A stretch of DNA of 64,000 bases from Bacillus gobiensis (GTDB lineage: Bacteria; Bacillota; Bacilli; Bacillales; Bacillaceae), in the NCBI RefSeq assembly GCF_001278705.1, contig NZ_CP012600.1, positions 372,190 through 436,189 on the forward strand, read 5' to 3'. The notes beneath the pieces are model-generated. The model was not told the origin of the DNA and did no database searches. It saw only the letters and a list, made by a program, of their open reading frames with translations. A program made the translations under genes and the position numbers. Below are positions 53,288 to 63,400 of this stretch, one piece after another. The first letter of the stretch is position 1, and each line of letters opens with the position of its first letter.

Positions 53288-54214
53288 ATGGCAAAGCTGT
53301 TAGAGTTAAAAGACGTCTCAAAAGTGATTCGAGGAAAACGAATTATTGATCGGCTCAATTTTGAAGTGAATGCCGGTGAGGTTTTCGGATTCCTTGGACC
53401 GAATGGTGCCGGGAAAACAACAACGATTCGAATGATGGTTGGTCATATGAAAATTTCTGAAGGCGAGATTATTATTTGCGGTGACAACATCGCTGCAAAT
53501 TTTGAAAAAGCGGCGGCTCACATCGGTGCCATTGTTGAAAATCCGGAGCTTTATAAATTTCTTACAGGCTATCAAAATTTAAAACAATATGCCCGTATGA
53601 CAAAAGGAGTGACTAAGGAAAAAATTGATGAGGTTGTTGAGCTGGTTGGCTTAAAGAAGCGGATTCATGACAAAGTAAAAACCTATTCACTTGGTATGAG
53701 GCAGCGGCTCGGGCTTGCTCAGGCCTTGCTTCATGACCCAAAAATATTAATCCTTGATGAACCGACAAACGGGCTCGATCCTGCCGGAATCAGAGAAATT
53801 CGTGATTATTTAAGAAGGCTGGCACGGGAAAAAGGAATAGCGGTTATTGTATCCAGTCATTTGCTTTCTGAAATGGAGCTGATGTGTGACAGGATTGCGA
53901 TAATAAAAAATGGTAAATTACTAGATATCCAGAATGTCCATGAATTTACGAATGATCAAAAAGAAACGTTAGTGATTCTAGCCGATGATCCTGAGCAGGC
54001 ATACAAAGCTGCAGAAATGTTTGGCGCCCTTGAACCATTACATACTGAAAACGGTATTCAGGTCGAGGCCTCTAAAGAAGCAATTCCGGATTTAATTTAC
54101 CATCTGGTCAATGCAAATGTCCGACTATATGAAATAAAACGGGTCAACAAAACGCTTGAAGATCGTTTTCTTGAGATGACATCAGAGAGTAAGGAGGAAA
54201 AAGCTCATGCATAA
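53288..54214 (+). CDS. ABC transporter ATPase (second, BcrA-like)
   Basis: A 308-aa ATPase with Walker A GPNGAGKTTTIRMMVG, signature SLGMRQRLGLAQALL and Walker B ILILDEPTNGLDPAGIREI. A C-terminal extension of about 90 residues is present, as in BcrA/bacitracin-type exporters. ATG 53288 with AAAGGAG; the 17-residue longer reading lies in the preceding gene and is rejected. It overlaps the permease gene by 8 nt, so it should pair with that permease. Confidence 0.92.
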   Translation: MAKLLELKDVSKVIRGKRIIDRLNFEVNAGEVFGFLGPNGAGKTTTIRMMVGHMKISEGEIIICGDNIAANFEKAAAHIGAIVENPELYKFLTGYQNLKQYARMTKGVTKEKIDEVVELVGLKKRIHDKVKTYSLGMRQRLGLAQALLHDPKILILDEPTNGLDPAGIREIRDYLRRLAREKGIAVIVSSHLLSEMELMCDRIAIIKNGKLLDIQNVHEFTNDQKETLVILADDPEQAYKAAEMFGALEPLHTENGIQVEASKEAIPDLIYHLVNANVRLYEIKRVNKTLEDRFLEMTSESKEEKAHA

Positions 54215-55154
54215 GCTGATACTAAACGAGTGGATAAAGATTATCAAACGTCCCGGAACGATTGTCATGGCAGGATTGCTTCTCGTTTCGGTCATTGCTT
54301 TTGGAATAATGAACAGAACAACTGATCAAGCTGAGTCAAATCCGAATTGGAAACAGCAATTAACAGAGCAGAATAAAGAGATGAATACGGCTCTTAAAGA
54401 GGTAGGTGATTCAAATTCTCTCTTAAAACAAAACTACCAAAAAACGATTGCTATTAATGAGTACAGAATTGAAAATAATCTGCCTCCAGAGGGAGAATAT
54501 ACAGTCTGGTCGTTTTTAACTGATACGATGGGCTTTACAACGCTGGTTGGATTGTTTACGATCATCATTGCTTCAGGCATGGTTGCAAACGAGTTCAGCT
54601 GGGGAACGATTAAACTATTAATTATTCGGCCGATCGGTCGTTTTAAGCTATTACTATCGAAGTATATAACGGTTTTGACATTTGCCGTAGCGATGCTTGC
54701 GTTTCTATTTATCAGTACAGCGATTGTAGGTCTTATTTTCTTTGGAACAGGCGGTGAGAGTGCACCTTATCTAGCTTATCATGACGGCTCGGTTCAAGAA
54801 AAAAGCATGCTTCTGCATTTAATAACGAACTATTGCCTGCATTCCATCGACCTTTTCATGCTTTCGACAATGGCTTTTATGATTTCGTCAGTATTTCGAA
54901 ACAATTCTTTGGCTAGCGGGATCAGCATCTTTCTCCTTGTCTTGGGAGGCACAGTAACCGGATTGCTTGCTATGAGATTTGATTGGGCGAAATACAGTCT
55001 GTTTGCCAACACGGATCTGACACAATACTTTGATGGAACCCCGTTAATAGAAGGAATGACTCTTGGTTTCTCCATTATCATGCTGATTATCTATTTTATT
55101 ATCTTTATTGTTTTGGCATTTACTGTGTTTACCAAAAGAGACGTTGCAGCTTAA
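54207..55154 (+). CDS. ABC-2 type permease
   Basis: A 315-aa membrane protein. Helix 1 is at about residues 15-32, followed by a long extracytoplasmic segment rich in Gln/Asn/Lys. Five more helices come after WSFLTDTMGFTTLVGLFTII, including the FSWGTIKLLIIRPIGRFKLL coupling loop. Permease partner of the second ATPase, probably exporting a lipid-like compound or peptide antibiotic, or sensing one. AAGGAGG precedes the ATG. Confidence 0.87.
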   Translation: MHKLILNEWIKIIKRPGTIVMAGLLLVSVIAFGIMNRTTDQAESNPNWKQQLTEQNKEMNTALKEVGDSNSLLKQNYQKTIAINEYRIENNLPPEGEYTVWSFLTDTMGFTTLVGLFTIIIASGMVANEFSWGTIKLLIIRPIGRFKLLLSKYITVLTFAVAMLAFLFISTAIVGLIFFGTGGESAPYLAYHDGSVQEKSMLLHLITNYCLHSIDLFMLSTMAFMISSVFRNNSLASGISIFLLVLGGTVTGLLAMRFDWAKYSLFANTDLTQYFDGTPLIEGMTLGFSIIMLIIYFIIFIVLAFTVFTKRDVAA

Positions 55155-55183
55155 CAAAGCAGGCTGTCTATAGGGGAGTTCAT

Positions 55184-55285
55184 ATGGGCTTTTGGTCTTT
55201 GGTTTCGATAAAAGTGTCATTACTCAGAGGAGTGGCTGCTGTAATTACTGGGGAAAAGAAAAAGGAAAAAGAAAAGAGTAAATAA
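55184..55285 (+). CDS. 33-residue amphipathic protein
   Basis: A short ORF with AGGGGAG before the ATG: MGFWSLVSIKVSLLRGVAAV, then ITGEKKKEKEKSK. A membrane-active looking N-terminal helix is followed by a strongly basic tail. It lies 29 nt after the permease gene and just before a terminator, so it may be the last gene of the operon. No family is recognised. Confidence 0.45.
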   Translation: MGFWSLVSIKVSLLRGVAAVITGEKKKEKEKSK

Positions 55286-55287
55286 GC

Positions 55288-55317
55288 AAGACTCCCGATC
55301 GAAATCGGGAGTCTTTT
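55288..55317 (+). terminator. Bidirectional terminator
   Basis: GACTCCCGA/TCGGGAGTC with a 6-nt loop. TTTT follows on the + strand only. It separates the ABC operon from the convergent cold-shock gene. Confidence 0.85.
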
Positions 55318-55336
55318 CATATGGATTAATCTGAAA

Positions 55337-55693
<357 letters not shown>

Positions 55694-55834
55694 CTATTAT
55701 CGGTAATTTTTTCGAAAAATTTCTAGGCGTTTCTGTATAATTTATCCCTTATTATGGGGGCAAGATTTCCATTTGCAACGCCTTCACTAGCATATTCAAT
55801 GCGAATTGCAATCTCCCCTGATCAAAGGTTCACT

Positions 55835-57256
55835 TTATCTGATTCTAATCGATGTGTATTTTGTTTCCAGATACTCTTCTATTCCGTAGTATCCGCCTTC
55901 CCGGCCGATTCCGCTTTCTTTCATTCCTCCAAAAGGAGCTTGAACCACTGAAGGGAGAGAATCGTTGACGCCGATAATGCCATAATCCAAGCCTTCACTT
56001 ACTTTAATAGCATCGCTTAAATTATCCGTGTATAAATAGGCTGCCAGTCCATAAGGAGTATCATTAGCTCGCTTGATCACTTCATCAGCCGTTTGGAATC
56101 TGGCAATTGGAGCAACCGGTCCAAAGGTTTCTTCATTCATGCAGAGCATATCATCGTTTGCGTTCGAAATAACTACTGGGGGAACGAACAAATCACCGTC
56201 ATTGATCGTTTGGTTATTATGATAATACAATTGACCTCCTTTTTCCTCTGCATCTTTTATATGGGATTGAACCTTTTTCTTCGCTTCATGATTAATAAGG
56301 GGACCGATCGTAACACCTTCTTCTAATCCGCTTCCGACTTTAAGGCCTGCAATTTTCTCGATCGTTTTTTGGACGAATTGTTCGTAGATTGAATCATGTA
56401 CGTACACTCGGTTTGTACAGACGCAGGTTTGGCCGGCATTTCTGAATTTTGATTTAAGAAGCCCGTTGACAGCGAAACCTAGATCCGTATCTGGAAAAAC
56501 AATAAAGGGCGCATGGCCGCCAAGCTCAAAAGAGACTTTTTTCACTGTTTGACTGGCGCCGCGCATTAAAATTTTTCCCACTTCGGTCGATCCGGTAAAT
56601 GAGATTTTTCGTACACGAGGATCCTTTTGCCAGACTTCAGCTATTTCCTGTGCTTCTCCTAAAACTACGTTTAGGACACCTTTTGGAATTCCCGCTTCAT
56701 GTGCAAGTTCTGCAAGCCTGAGGGCAGTAAGAGGAGTTTCTTCAGCCGGCTTAATCACGGCAGTACACCCTGCTGCAAGGGCGGGAGCAATTTTTCGTGT
56801 GATCATTGCTGCTGGAAAATTCCAAGGAGTAATCGCTGCAATGACTCCGATAGGCTGTTTAGTCACATAAATGCGTTTGTTTTTAAAAGAAGCAGGAATA
56901 ATATCACCGTATACACGCTTTCCTTCCTCCGCATACCATTCCACAAAGTTGTTAGCATATTCTACTTCGCCAATCGCTTCTGGCAGCGGCTTTCCTTGCT
57001 CACTAGTCATTAGACGGCCGATGGATTCTTTGTGATCTTGTATGAGTGAGAACCATTTTTTTAAAATTTCTGAGCGTTCTTTTGCAGTCGCTTTTGACCA
57101 TGTTAAAAACGCTTTATCAGCTGCATCAACTGCCGACTGCGCTTCTTCCTTTCCTCCAAAGGCAACGTCTGAAACGATATCGCCGGTAGCAGGATTATGT
57201 ACAGATAGCTTGTTTTTTGTTGTGACCCAATCACCGTTGATATAAAGAGGCTTCAT
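55835..57256 (-). CDS. gabD: NAD(P)-dependent succinate-semialdehyde dehydrogenase (GabD-like)
   Basis: A 473-aa aldehyde dehydrogenase. ITPWNFPAAMITRKIAPALA, VSFELGGHAPFIVFPD (general base Glu at about 246) and NAGQTCVCTNRVYVHDSIYE (nucleophilic Cys at about 280) match the GabD/SSADH branch. It oxidises succinate semialdehyde to succinate, for instance in GABA breakdown. No GABA transaminase or regulator is adjacent, so another aldehyde is possible. GGAGGG precedes the ATG. Confidence 0.88.
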   Translation of the reverse strand: MKPLYINGDWVTTKNKLSVHNPATGDIVSDVAFGGKEEAQSAVDAADKAFLTWSKATAKERSEILKKWFSLIQDHKESIGRLMTSEQGKPLPEAIGEVEYANNFVEWYAEEGKRVYGDIIPASFKNKRIYVTKQPIGVIAAITPWNFPAAMITRKIAPALAAGCTAVIKPAEETPLTALRLAELAHEAGIPKGVLNVVLGEAQEIAEVWQKDPRVRKISFTGSTEVGKILMRGASQTVKKVSFELGGHAPFIVFPDTDLGFAVNGLLKSKFRNAGQTCVCTNRVYVHDSIYEQFVQKTIEKIAGLKVGSGLEEGVTIGPLINHEAKKKVQSHIKDAEEKGGQLYYHNNQTINDGDLFVPPVVISNANDDMLCMNEETFGPVAPIARFQTADEVIKRANDTPYGLAAYLYTDNLSDAIKVSEGLDYGIIGVNDSLPSVVQAPFGGMKESGIGREGGYYGIEEYLETKYTSIRIR

Positions 57257-57596
57257 TAAAATCCCTCCACTACTTATTTAATTCCGATAATGAAATCAGA
57301 ATATTTCGTATAGAGCTAAAGTAGTAGAATTCAAAGGGAATGTCAATGAAAAGGAATAAGTAAAATTCATGTGATTTCTTGCAATTTCCAAGTCAGTGCA
57401 ATCCTTGAAAATGCAATCATAGTCAGCCGGCAACAGGTTAAAGTAATCTTTTTTTGGGAAGTTTGTTTTTCAAAACATACAGTTCCTTCCTTATCCATTA
57501 TTTGCAAAGTAGCTACATCGGAAGGTGCATGAAGTTAATTTGTTAGGAATAAGGAAGGTAACCGGGAGTAAATTTGAGGTGTTCGGTTATAAACGG
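57257..57596. other. Gene-free region
   Basis: 340 bp upstream of the dehydrogenase gene and downstream of a small minus-strand gene. No ORF, RNA or repeat was recognised; it should contain the dehydrogenase promoter. Confidence 0.4.
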
Positions 57597-57869
57597 TTAA
57601 TGCAAGCTTTCTTCTATTTCATCAACCATGTGAAGAATAGGTTCGTCATTTACAACATTCATGATCTCCGGGCTGACATGAATGGGGTTGGTTGATGAAA
57701 TATTAACCGTTTTCAAATCTGCTTCTGTACGTAATCCATTTACTTTGCCTTCGAGCCAAGAATAGGCTTTTGCTGCTCCTTTTCTTGCTTCAGGAGACAT
57801 GGCAGCAATAAAAGCAATAGTTGTAAGTAAGAGCGGTAACTGGTTAAAACCTGACCGTTTTTTAATCAA
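57597..57869 (-). CDS. Hypothetical membrane-anchored protein
   Basis: A 90-residue protein with one N-terminal hydrophobic helix (LPLLLTTIAFIAAMS, about residues 11-25). A basic amphipathic stretch (EARKGAAKAYSWLEGKVNGL) and an acidic tail ending HMVDEIEESLH follow. The start is TTG 57869 with AAGGAGG. It stands alone between gabD and the sporulation lipoprotein gene. I do not recognise a family; the layout resembles YtxH-like envelope stress proteins only loosely. Confidence 0.6.
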   Translation of the reverse strand: MIKKRSGFNQLPLLLTTIAFIAAMSPEARKGAAKAYSWLEGKVNGLRTEADLKTVNISSTNPIHVSPEIMNVVNDEPILHMVDEIEESLH

Positions 57870-58027
57870 AATCTCAGCCTCCTTTTTTTGGCATAAACTT
57901 CATCCGAAATCCCCGTTGAATTTTATGTTTACCATTTGTATTGATCTTATACTGCAGCTTTATTTGAAATATTGTGCATAAAAAAGCTGGAATCTGAAAA
58001 TCCTAAATACGAAAAGGAGGTTAACTA

Positions 58028-58582
58028 ATGATAAACAAAAAATTAGCGCTATCAGCTATTTTAGTACCATTTATCCTCACTGCCGGCTGTGGAATGAATA
58101 ATGCAGGGGATAACGGACGACGGGACAACAATCCTTATGAAAATGTAAATTACAGGGATATGAACAGACCGGATAACGTGGGCAATGATATGGCTGATGA
58201 TAACCAAAATCAAGGTAACCAAAATCAAGGTAACCAAAATGAAGATAACCAAATGAAGGTTGCCGATGAAGCTGCTGACAAAGTGAATGAAGTGGAAGGC
58301 GTCGAAAACGCGACAGTTATCGTTACTGAAAATAACGCATTTGTTGCCGTAGCTTTAGAAGGAAATAAAGAAGGAAATATTACAGATGATGTAAAAAATA
58401 AAATTTCTGATAAAGTAAAATCAACCGACGAGAGCATCAATAACGTTTACGTCTCAGCGAATCCGGATTTCTTTGATCGCATGCAGGATTACGGAAATCG
58501 GATCAACCAAGGAGAACCGATTGCAGGATTCTTTGATGAGTTTGGAGAAACTGTACGCAGAGTTTTTCCTACAGCTGAATAA
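58028..58582 (+). CDS. Sporulation lipoprotein, YhcN/YlaJ family
   Basis: A 184-aa spore-membrane lipoprotein. The signal ends ILTAGCGM. An Asn/Asp/Gln-rich linker contains a tandem NQGNQ-type repeat (about residues 58-75, from a 15-bp DNA repeat). The family core then follows (AADKVNEVEGVENATVIVTE, NNAFVAVALEG), ending PIAGFFDEFGETVRRVFP. Members are found in the inner spore membrane. GGAGG precedes the ATG. It is probably transcribed during sporulation. Confidence 0.9.
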   Translation: MINKKLALSAILVPFILTAGCGMNNAGDNGRRDNNPYENVNYRDMNRPDNVGNDMADDNQNQGNQNQGNQNEDNQMKVADEAADKVNEVEGVENATVIVTENNAFVAVALEGNKEGNITDDVKNKISDKVKSTDESINNVYVSANPDFFDRMQDYGNRINQGEPIAGFFDEFGETVRRVFPTAE

Positions 58583-58596
58583 CATCTTTGCTTTCC

Positions 58597-58626
58597 CTTT
58601 CACTTACGTGGAAGGGATTTTTTTGT
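58597..58626 (+). terminator. Terminator of the YhcN-type gene
   Basis: CCCTTTCAC/GTGGAAGGG (one mismatch) with a 4-nt loop and ATTTTTTTG. Confidence 0.85.
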
Positions 58627-58740
58627 CAAAACTGCTTCATCCATCATAAAATCATATAGAAAGGGAATATCAATTGTTTGAATTTGGGTATACAATAAAG
58701 ATTAACCATATATTTTGTTCGTTGTAAACGGGGTGTTGAA

Positions 58741-59667
58741 TTGGAAAAGTTCTTAAAAGTAACAGCAGTTATAATCTTATTAACGGGAGCAGTTTTACAC
58801 ATAATTCTTGCCTCACTTCCAATTCTGTTGGCGGCATTTACGGACGAAGGAGCACTGGTTAATGAAACAATATCGTTTCTAGAGGAATCTTATACAGAAG
58901 AGGAAATTAAGGAATCACTTGATATGATTCCATATCAGCATGTTAATGTGTATTATTCAGAAGAGGAAGAGGATATTCTTCCATTAACAGAGGAAACGCT
59001 TGATTATGCAATTGAAGTAAATCGAAATCTATTAGACTATCATCCTCCTGAAGATGATACTCTTGATTTAATTTTTTTTGAAAATAGGGGACAGATGGAG
59101 AGATTCTCCAACCTGCGGGATATTTCCGGGTTTTATTCCGAGCAAAATCAGCTAATCGGCCTTTTGCCGGAAGAAAAGGAAAAACTGGCCTCAGAAGAAG
59201 AGTTTTCTGTATATTTATATCAACGTATCCTTATTCATGAATATACGCATTATGCTCTCCATCAAAAATTAAGGGAAATAAATGTGGACCCGGAGGAAAT
59301 GCCGTTATGGTTTCATGAAGGGGTTGCGGAGTGGATAGCAAATTATGAAATTGAGTTGGAGCCTATGGATCTTTCTCCTGTGCCTTTTGAAAAATTAATG
59401 ACCGACGAAGATTGGCAAAATTCCCGGTTTGATTATTCAACTGATATTTATTTGCAGAGCTACTATATGATTAATGAGCTTGTGGAAAGCTTTGGAGAAG
59501 ACATTTTACTTTCCATTATTAATGAAACGAGGACGAACGGAGATTTTAATAAAGCTTTTCAAGAGGCTACGAATGAATCTTTGAAGGATTTTGAAAAATT
59601 ATTTATACAAGAATATTCTACAGAAGAAAAAACGGCACAAGAAATGAATCTTGATGCCGTTTCTTAG
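58741..59667 (+). CDS. Membrane-anchored gluzincin-type peptidase (peptidase MA-like)
   Basis: A 308-aa protein with an N-terminal membrane anchor (residues about 5-31). The outside part carries a zinc site: HEYTH at residues 166-170 and, 22 residues on, HEGVAEWIANY with the likely third ligand Glu, as in Peptidase_MA_2-like enzymes. The linker before it is rich in acidic residues. TTG 58741 follows GGGGTG. Its stop codon abuts the stop of the convergent coat gene. Substrate unknown; likely extracytoplasmic or in the forespore membrane. Confidence 0.78.
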   Translation: MEKFLKVTAVIILLTGAVLHIILASLPILLAAFTDEGALVNETISFLEESYTEEEIKESLDMIPYQHVNVYYSEEEEDILPLTEETLDYAIEVNRNLLDYHPPEDDTLDLIFFENRGQMERFSNLRDISGFYSEQNQLIGLLPEEKEKLASEEEFSVYLYQRILIHEYTHYALHQKLREINVDPEEMPLWFHEGVAEWIANYEIELEPMDLSPVPFEKLMTDEDWQNSRFDYSTDIYLQSYYMINELVESFGEDILLSIINETRTNGDFNKAFQEATNESLKDFEKLFIQEYSTEEKTAQEMNLDAVS

Positions 59668-60306
59668 TTAATGCAAGGTTCCTTGATTCGAGCCTGCGTT
59701 CGGCATTTGTGGATTGCCGTTTGCAGGGGCAAAAGAGGCGGTTGCTTTTTGCATATCCTCTGGTGAAAGCTGTGGGACTTGGTAATACTCATGTTTATTT
59801 TGATACAAAAAGATTTCGTAGGCCATTTCAATATAATTTGGAATTTGATCTGCTACAACTCTTCGCACGACAGGATTGGTTGACTCAAGAGCTGCCATGG
59901 TTAGCATGGTAGTTTGTGATTTGATTAATCCAAGCATATGGCCGCTTAGTCCTGCGTCTTTTACTTCAGATAATGATTGGCAAGGTTTTTTTGGCTGGGC
60001 AGCCTTAATTCCATATGTGACTTGGCGATCTTGTTTCATCATGTAGGTTGAAGTTTCTTGGGCAGGTTTCCTTCCTGTTTTGAAGCATTCAACCGTAATG
60101 TTATAATGATTTGAGATAAACTGGTATTGACGGTCCAACATGTCGAGAAGCTCCGGATCCTTTACGTATTGTCTGAACATTATATATTGATCCAGTACAC
60201 TTATCATACCTGACAACACTTCTTGTAAATCAAAAACCTCATGTCCGCCATGATTCATAGGCATATTCTGTTGATTCATGTTTATTTGCTGATTTTGCTG
60301 CTGCAT
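59668..60306 (-). CDS. Spore coat protein, CotF family
   Basis: A 212-aa protein with a Gln/Asn/Met-rich N-terminus, then the coat F domain: VLSGMISVLDQYIMFRQYVK, DPELLDMLDRQYQFISNHYN, and in the second half QTTMLTMAALESTNPVVRRV plus IEMAYEIFLYQNKHEYYQVP. Helical bundle of the DUF2383/ferritin-like kind. ATG 60306 is preferred over GTG 60321, because GGTGG of the latter is the ribosome site. It is divergent from the large fusion gene. It should be assembled in the spore coat late in sporulation. Confidence 0.88.
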   Translation of the reverse strand: MQQQNQQINMNQQNMPMNHGGHEVFDLQEVLSGMISVLDQYIMFRQYVKDPELLDMLDRQYQFISNHYNITVECFKTGRKPAQETSTYMMKQDRQVTYGIKAAQPKKPCQSLSEVKDAGLSGHMLGLIKSQTTMLTMAALESTNPVVRRVVADQIPNYIEMAYEIFLYQNKHEYYQVPQLSPEDMQKATASFAPANGNPQMPNAGSNQGTLH

Positions 60307-60494
60307 TTTGTCATATTCCACCTTTCAAGAGAGTAACATGAATATTGTAGGAAAATTCCTACGGAAGTATTCCTACTAAAATAAGGCAAAAAAAAGTTTA
60401 TAGGTAATAGTAATTATTCCGTTTTTTTTGGAAGGTTTTTTTTATTGCCTGACGAATTGGTAGAGCAAATAATTTAATATGGGCGGGTGGAATT

Positions 60495-63400
60495 ATGCAT
60501 GAAGAACTTTTGAACTTTATGCCGGAAAATCAAAAACTAACACCTTCTTCTATAATTATTGGTATCGGGGTTTCGGTTGAACGACTCGATGCACTATTTG
60601 ACTATTTTAAGGATGTTAAGCCGCTACACAGTCTTTCATACATTGTTGTCCAAACACCCTCTGTAAAACATAAAGGATTTACCGCCAGCCTGATGGAAAA
60701 ATACCTTTCGCTGAATGTGGAAATGGCTGAACAAGGTTCTGCCATTATGGCAAACACGGTCTACCTCAGTCCCCCAGAACATTATGTTGAGATTCTTGAA
60801 AATAAAACAATAAAGCTTACTCCTTATACCATCATTGAAAACAATCACTTTCCAATTAATGTACTTTTAAAATCTCTTGCGAAAACTCAAAAAGAAAAAG
60901 CAATTGCAATCGTTCTGCCCGGTAAAGAGAGAGACGGATTTGAAGGGTTGAAGATCGTTCATCAGTACAATGGATTCAGTACCGTGCAGGATGCTGCTGG
61001 GGCATCAATGTACTCTTTTGCCAATGTTTTTGCGGCTCCCGAAAACATAGCCGGATATATTAATCAGCTGCATGAATCAATGGATGATTATGATTCATTC
61101 TCAGAGGGGGCAATAGATCAAATCCTGTATAAAATTCAAAATCAAAATGGAGTTGATTTTTCGATGTATAAGAAAAAAAGTATACTCCGCCGTATTGAGA
61201 GAAGAATGAAATTACTTGGCCATCCGTTAGAGACATTAGATGAATATATGATTTTTATATTGGATCATCCAGAAGAATTACAAAGGCTGCATGACGATTT
61301 ATTGAACGGGATTACACACTTTTTCAGAGATGAAGAATTTTTTTATCAACTGAGAAAGACTTATATTCCAAAGATTATTGAAAACAACATAAAGAAAGAC
61401 AAACAAACCTGCAGAATATGGATAGCAGGATGTTCGACGGGTGAAGAAGCTTACTCGTATGCCATCCTTTTTAGTGAAGAGCTTGAAAAGCGTAAATTGG
61501 ACATAGATTTACAAATTTTTGCAACCGATATTAATCGCAGGTCAATACAAAAAGCGAGCAAAGGAAGCTACACAGAAAATGAGGTTTCTTCGATTCCATC
61601 CGATTGGCTGAAAAAATATTTTGACAAAACAGGGCAGCGCTATTCAGTGAAGAAAATTCTGCGTAATCACATCATCTTTGCTCCCCACAATTTAATAAGA
61701 GATACCCCTTTTGTTAATTTGGACTTCATCAGCTGCCGTAATGTAATGATTTACTTTCAAAGAAAATTGCAGGAAAAGGCGCTTTCTTTGTTCCATTTTT
61801 CTCTCTGTGATGGAGGATTATTAGTTCTTGGACCCAGTGAGACTATCGGTAATCAGTCCGAAGTTTATCAGCCTGTAGATTGGAAATGGAAAATATTCAA
61901 AAACTCATTTTATGATCAGAAAGCAAAACGGAACCGCTTTCATCTAAACGCTCTCGAAGCAGGGAAAGCGTTGGCCAATACGTTTGAAAATATAGATGAG
62001 CGAAAAAATCTGCAATTGGATGAACTGTATCTCTCACTAATCGATCAATTTTTGAACCCTTTTTTGATTATCAATGATCAAGAAGAAATTATTGCATCTT
62101 CTCCAAATGCGAGTCAGTTTTTAAAGACTCCGGCTGGCAGTCCATCGAACAGCATCTATAGTAGGCTATCCGCCGATTTATCTGTCCCAATCAGTTCAGC
62201 CTTGAAGAAAATCAAAGATCATAAATCAGAAATCAGACGTAATCATATTAAGGTCACGATTAATGGCGCTCCCGTATTTGTTGAGATTACAGTCCGCAGA
62301 TTCAAATTCAATGTGCGTCATTATCCTTTATACGTATTGTTTATTCATAAAGAATTGGAAGGAATAAAAACGAATAAAAAAGAATTTTTGATGTTAGATC
62401 AGGAAATTTATCCGAATCATTGTATTCAGAAATTAGAAATGTTAATTAACGAAACAAACTCCAAGCTGCAAACAACAATAGAAGAGCTTGAAATTTCAAA
62501 TGATGAACTTCGATCCACCAACGAAAAATTAATCGCTGACAATGAAGAGCTCCAAACATCAAATGAAGAACTTCAGGTTGTAAACGAAGATTTGATGACC
62601 GTAAATGGAAATTTCGAGAAAAAGATTGAAGAGCTTTCCTCAACCGCGGGTGAAATGGAAAAAATGCTGATAAACTCTAATATCGCAACTGTTTTCTTGG
62701 ATAATGAATACAACATTAAACTATTTACTTCTGAAGCAGCAAATGTTTTTCATTTAATTGACCGTGATGTTGGAAGACCTATTTACCACATTGCCAGCCG
62801 GTTAAATTATCGCGAGTTTCTTGACGACGCGAAAAAGGCATTAAACGAGATGAAAACGATTCAAAAAGAGGTGGAAGCTGACAATAAGGACATATATATT
62901 GTCAAAATGATTCCGAATTTGTCAAATGGAACCAAAGCGGACGGACTTGTCATTCTTTTAGTCAATATAACTGATCTTAAAGCTACAAACAAAGCCTTGC
63001 AAGTTGGTTCACATAGGATTGAACACAGCAATTCAAGCATTGTGGTTGCATCTCCGAGTGGAAGAATTAAATACGTCAATATTAATTTCTGTTCGATTTT
63101 AGGAAAAGAGCAATTTGAAATCATTGGACAAAACATATTTGATATTTATCAAAATTCCTTCAAAGTACATGAATTTAAGGACCATTGGGACCATGTGCTT
63201 AAACATAAAAGCTGGACCGGCGAAGAATACTCTCAAGGGAGAAACGGCACAGACTTATGGGAAAAGGTTTCCTTTATTACTCTCGAGGATAATGAAGGAA
63301 ATATCCAGCAAATTATGCGGGTCGCAGAGGATATTACCCATCAAAAGAATTCGGAAAAAATGCTGATGAAATCAGAAATGCTTTCTGCTATCGGACAGCT

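Noticed and set aside
58190..58250. Separate tandem repeat locus
   Set aside because: It is the NQG-rich linker of the YhcN-type lipoprotein, in frame, and is described there.
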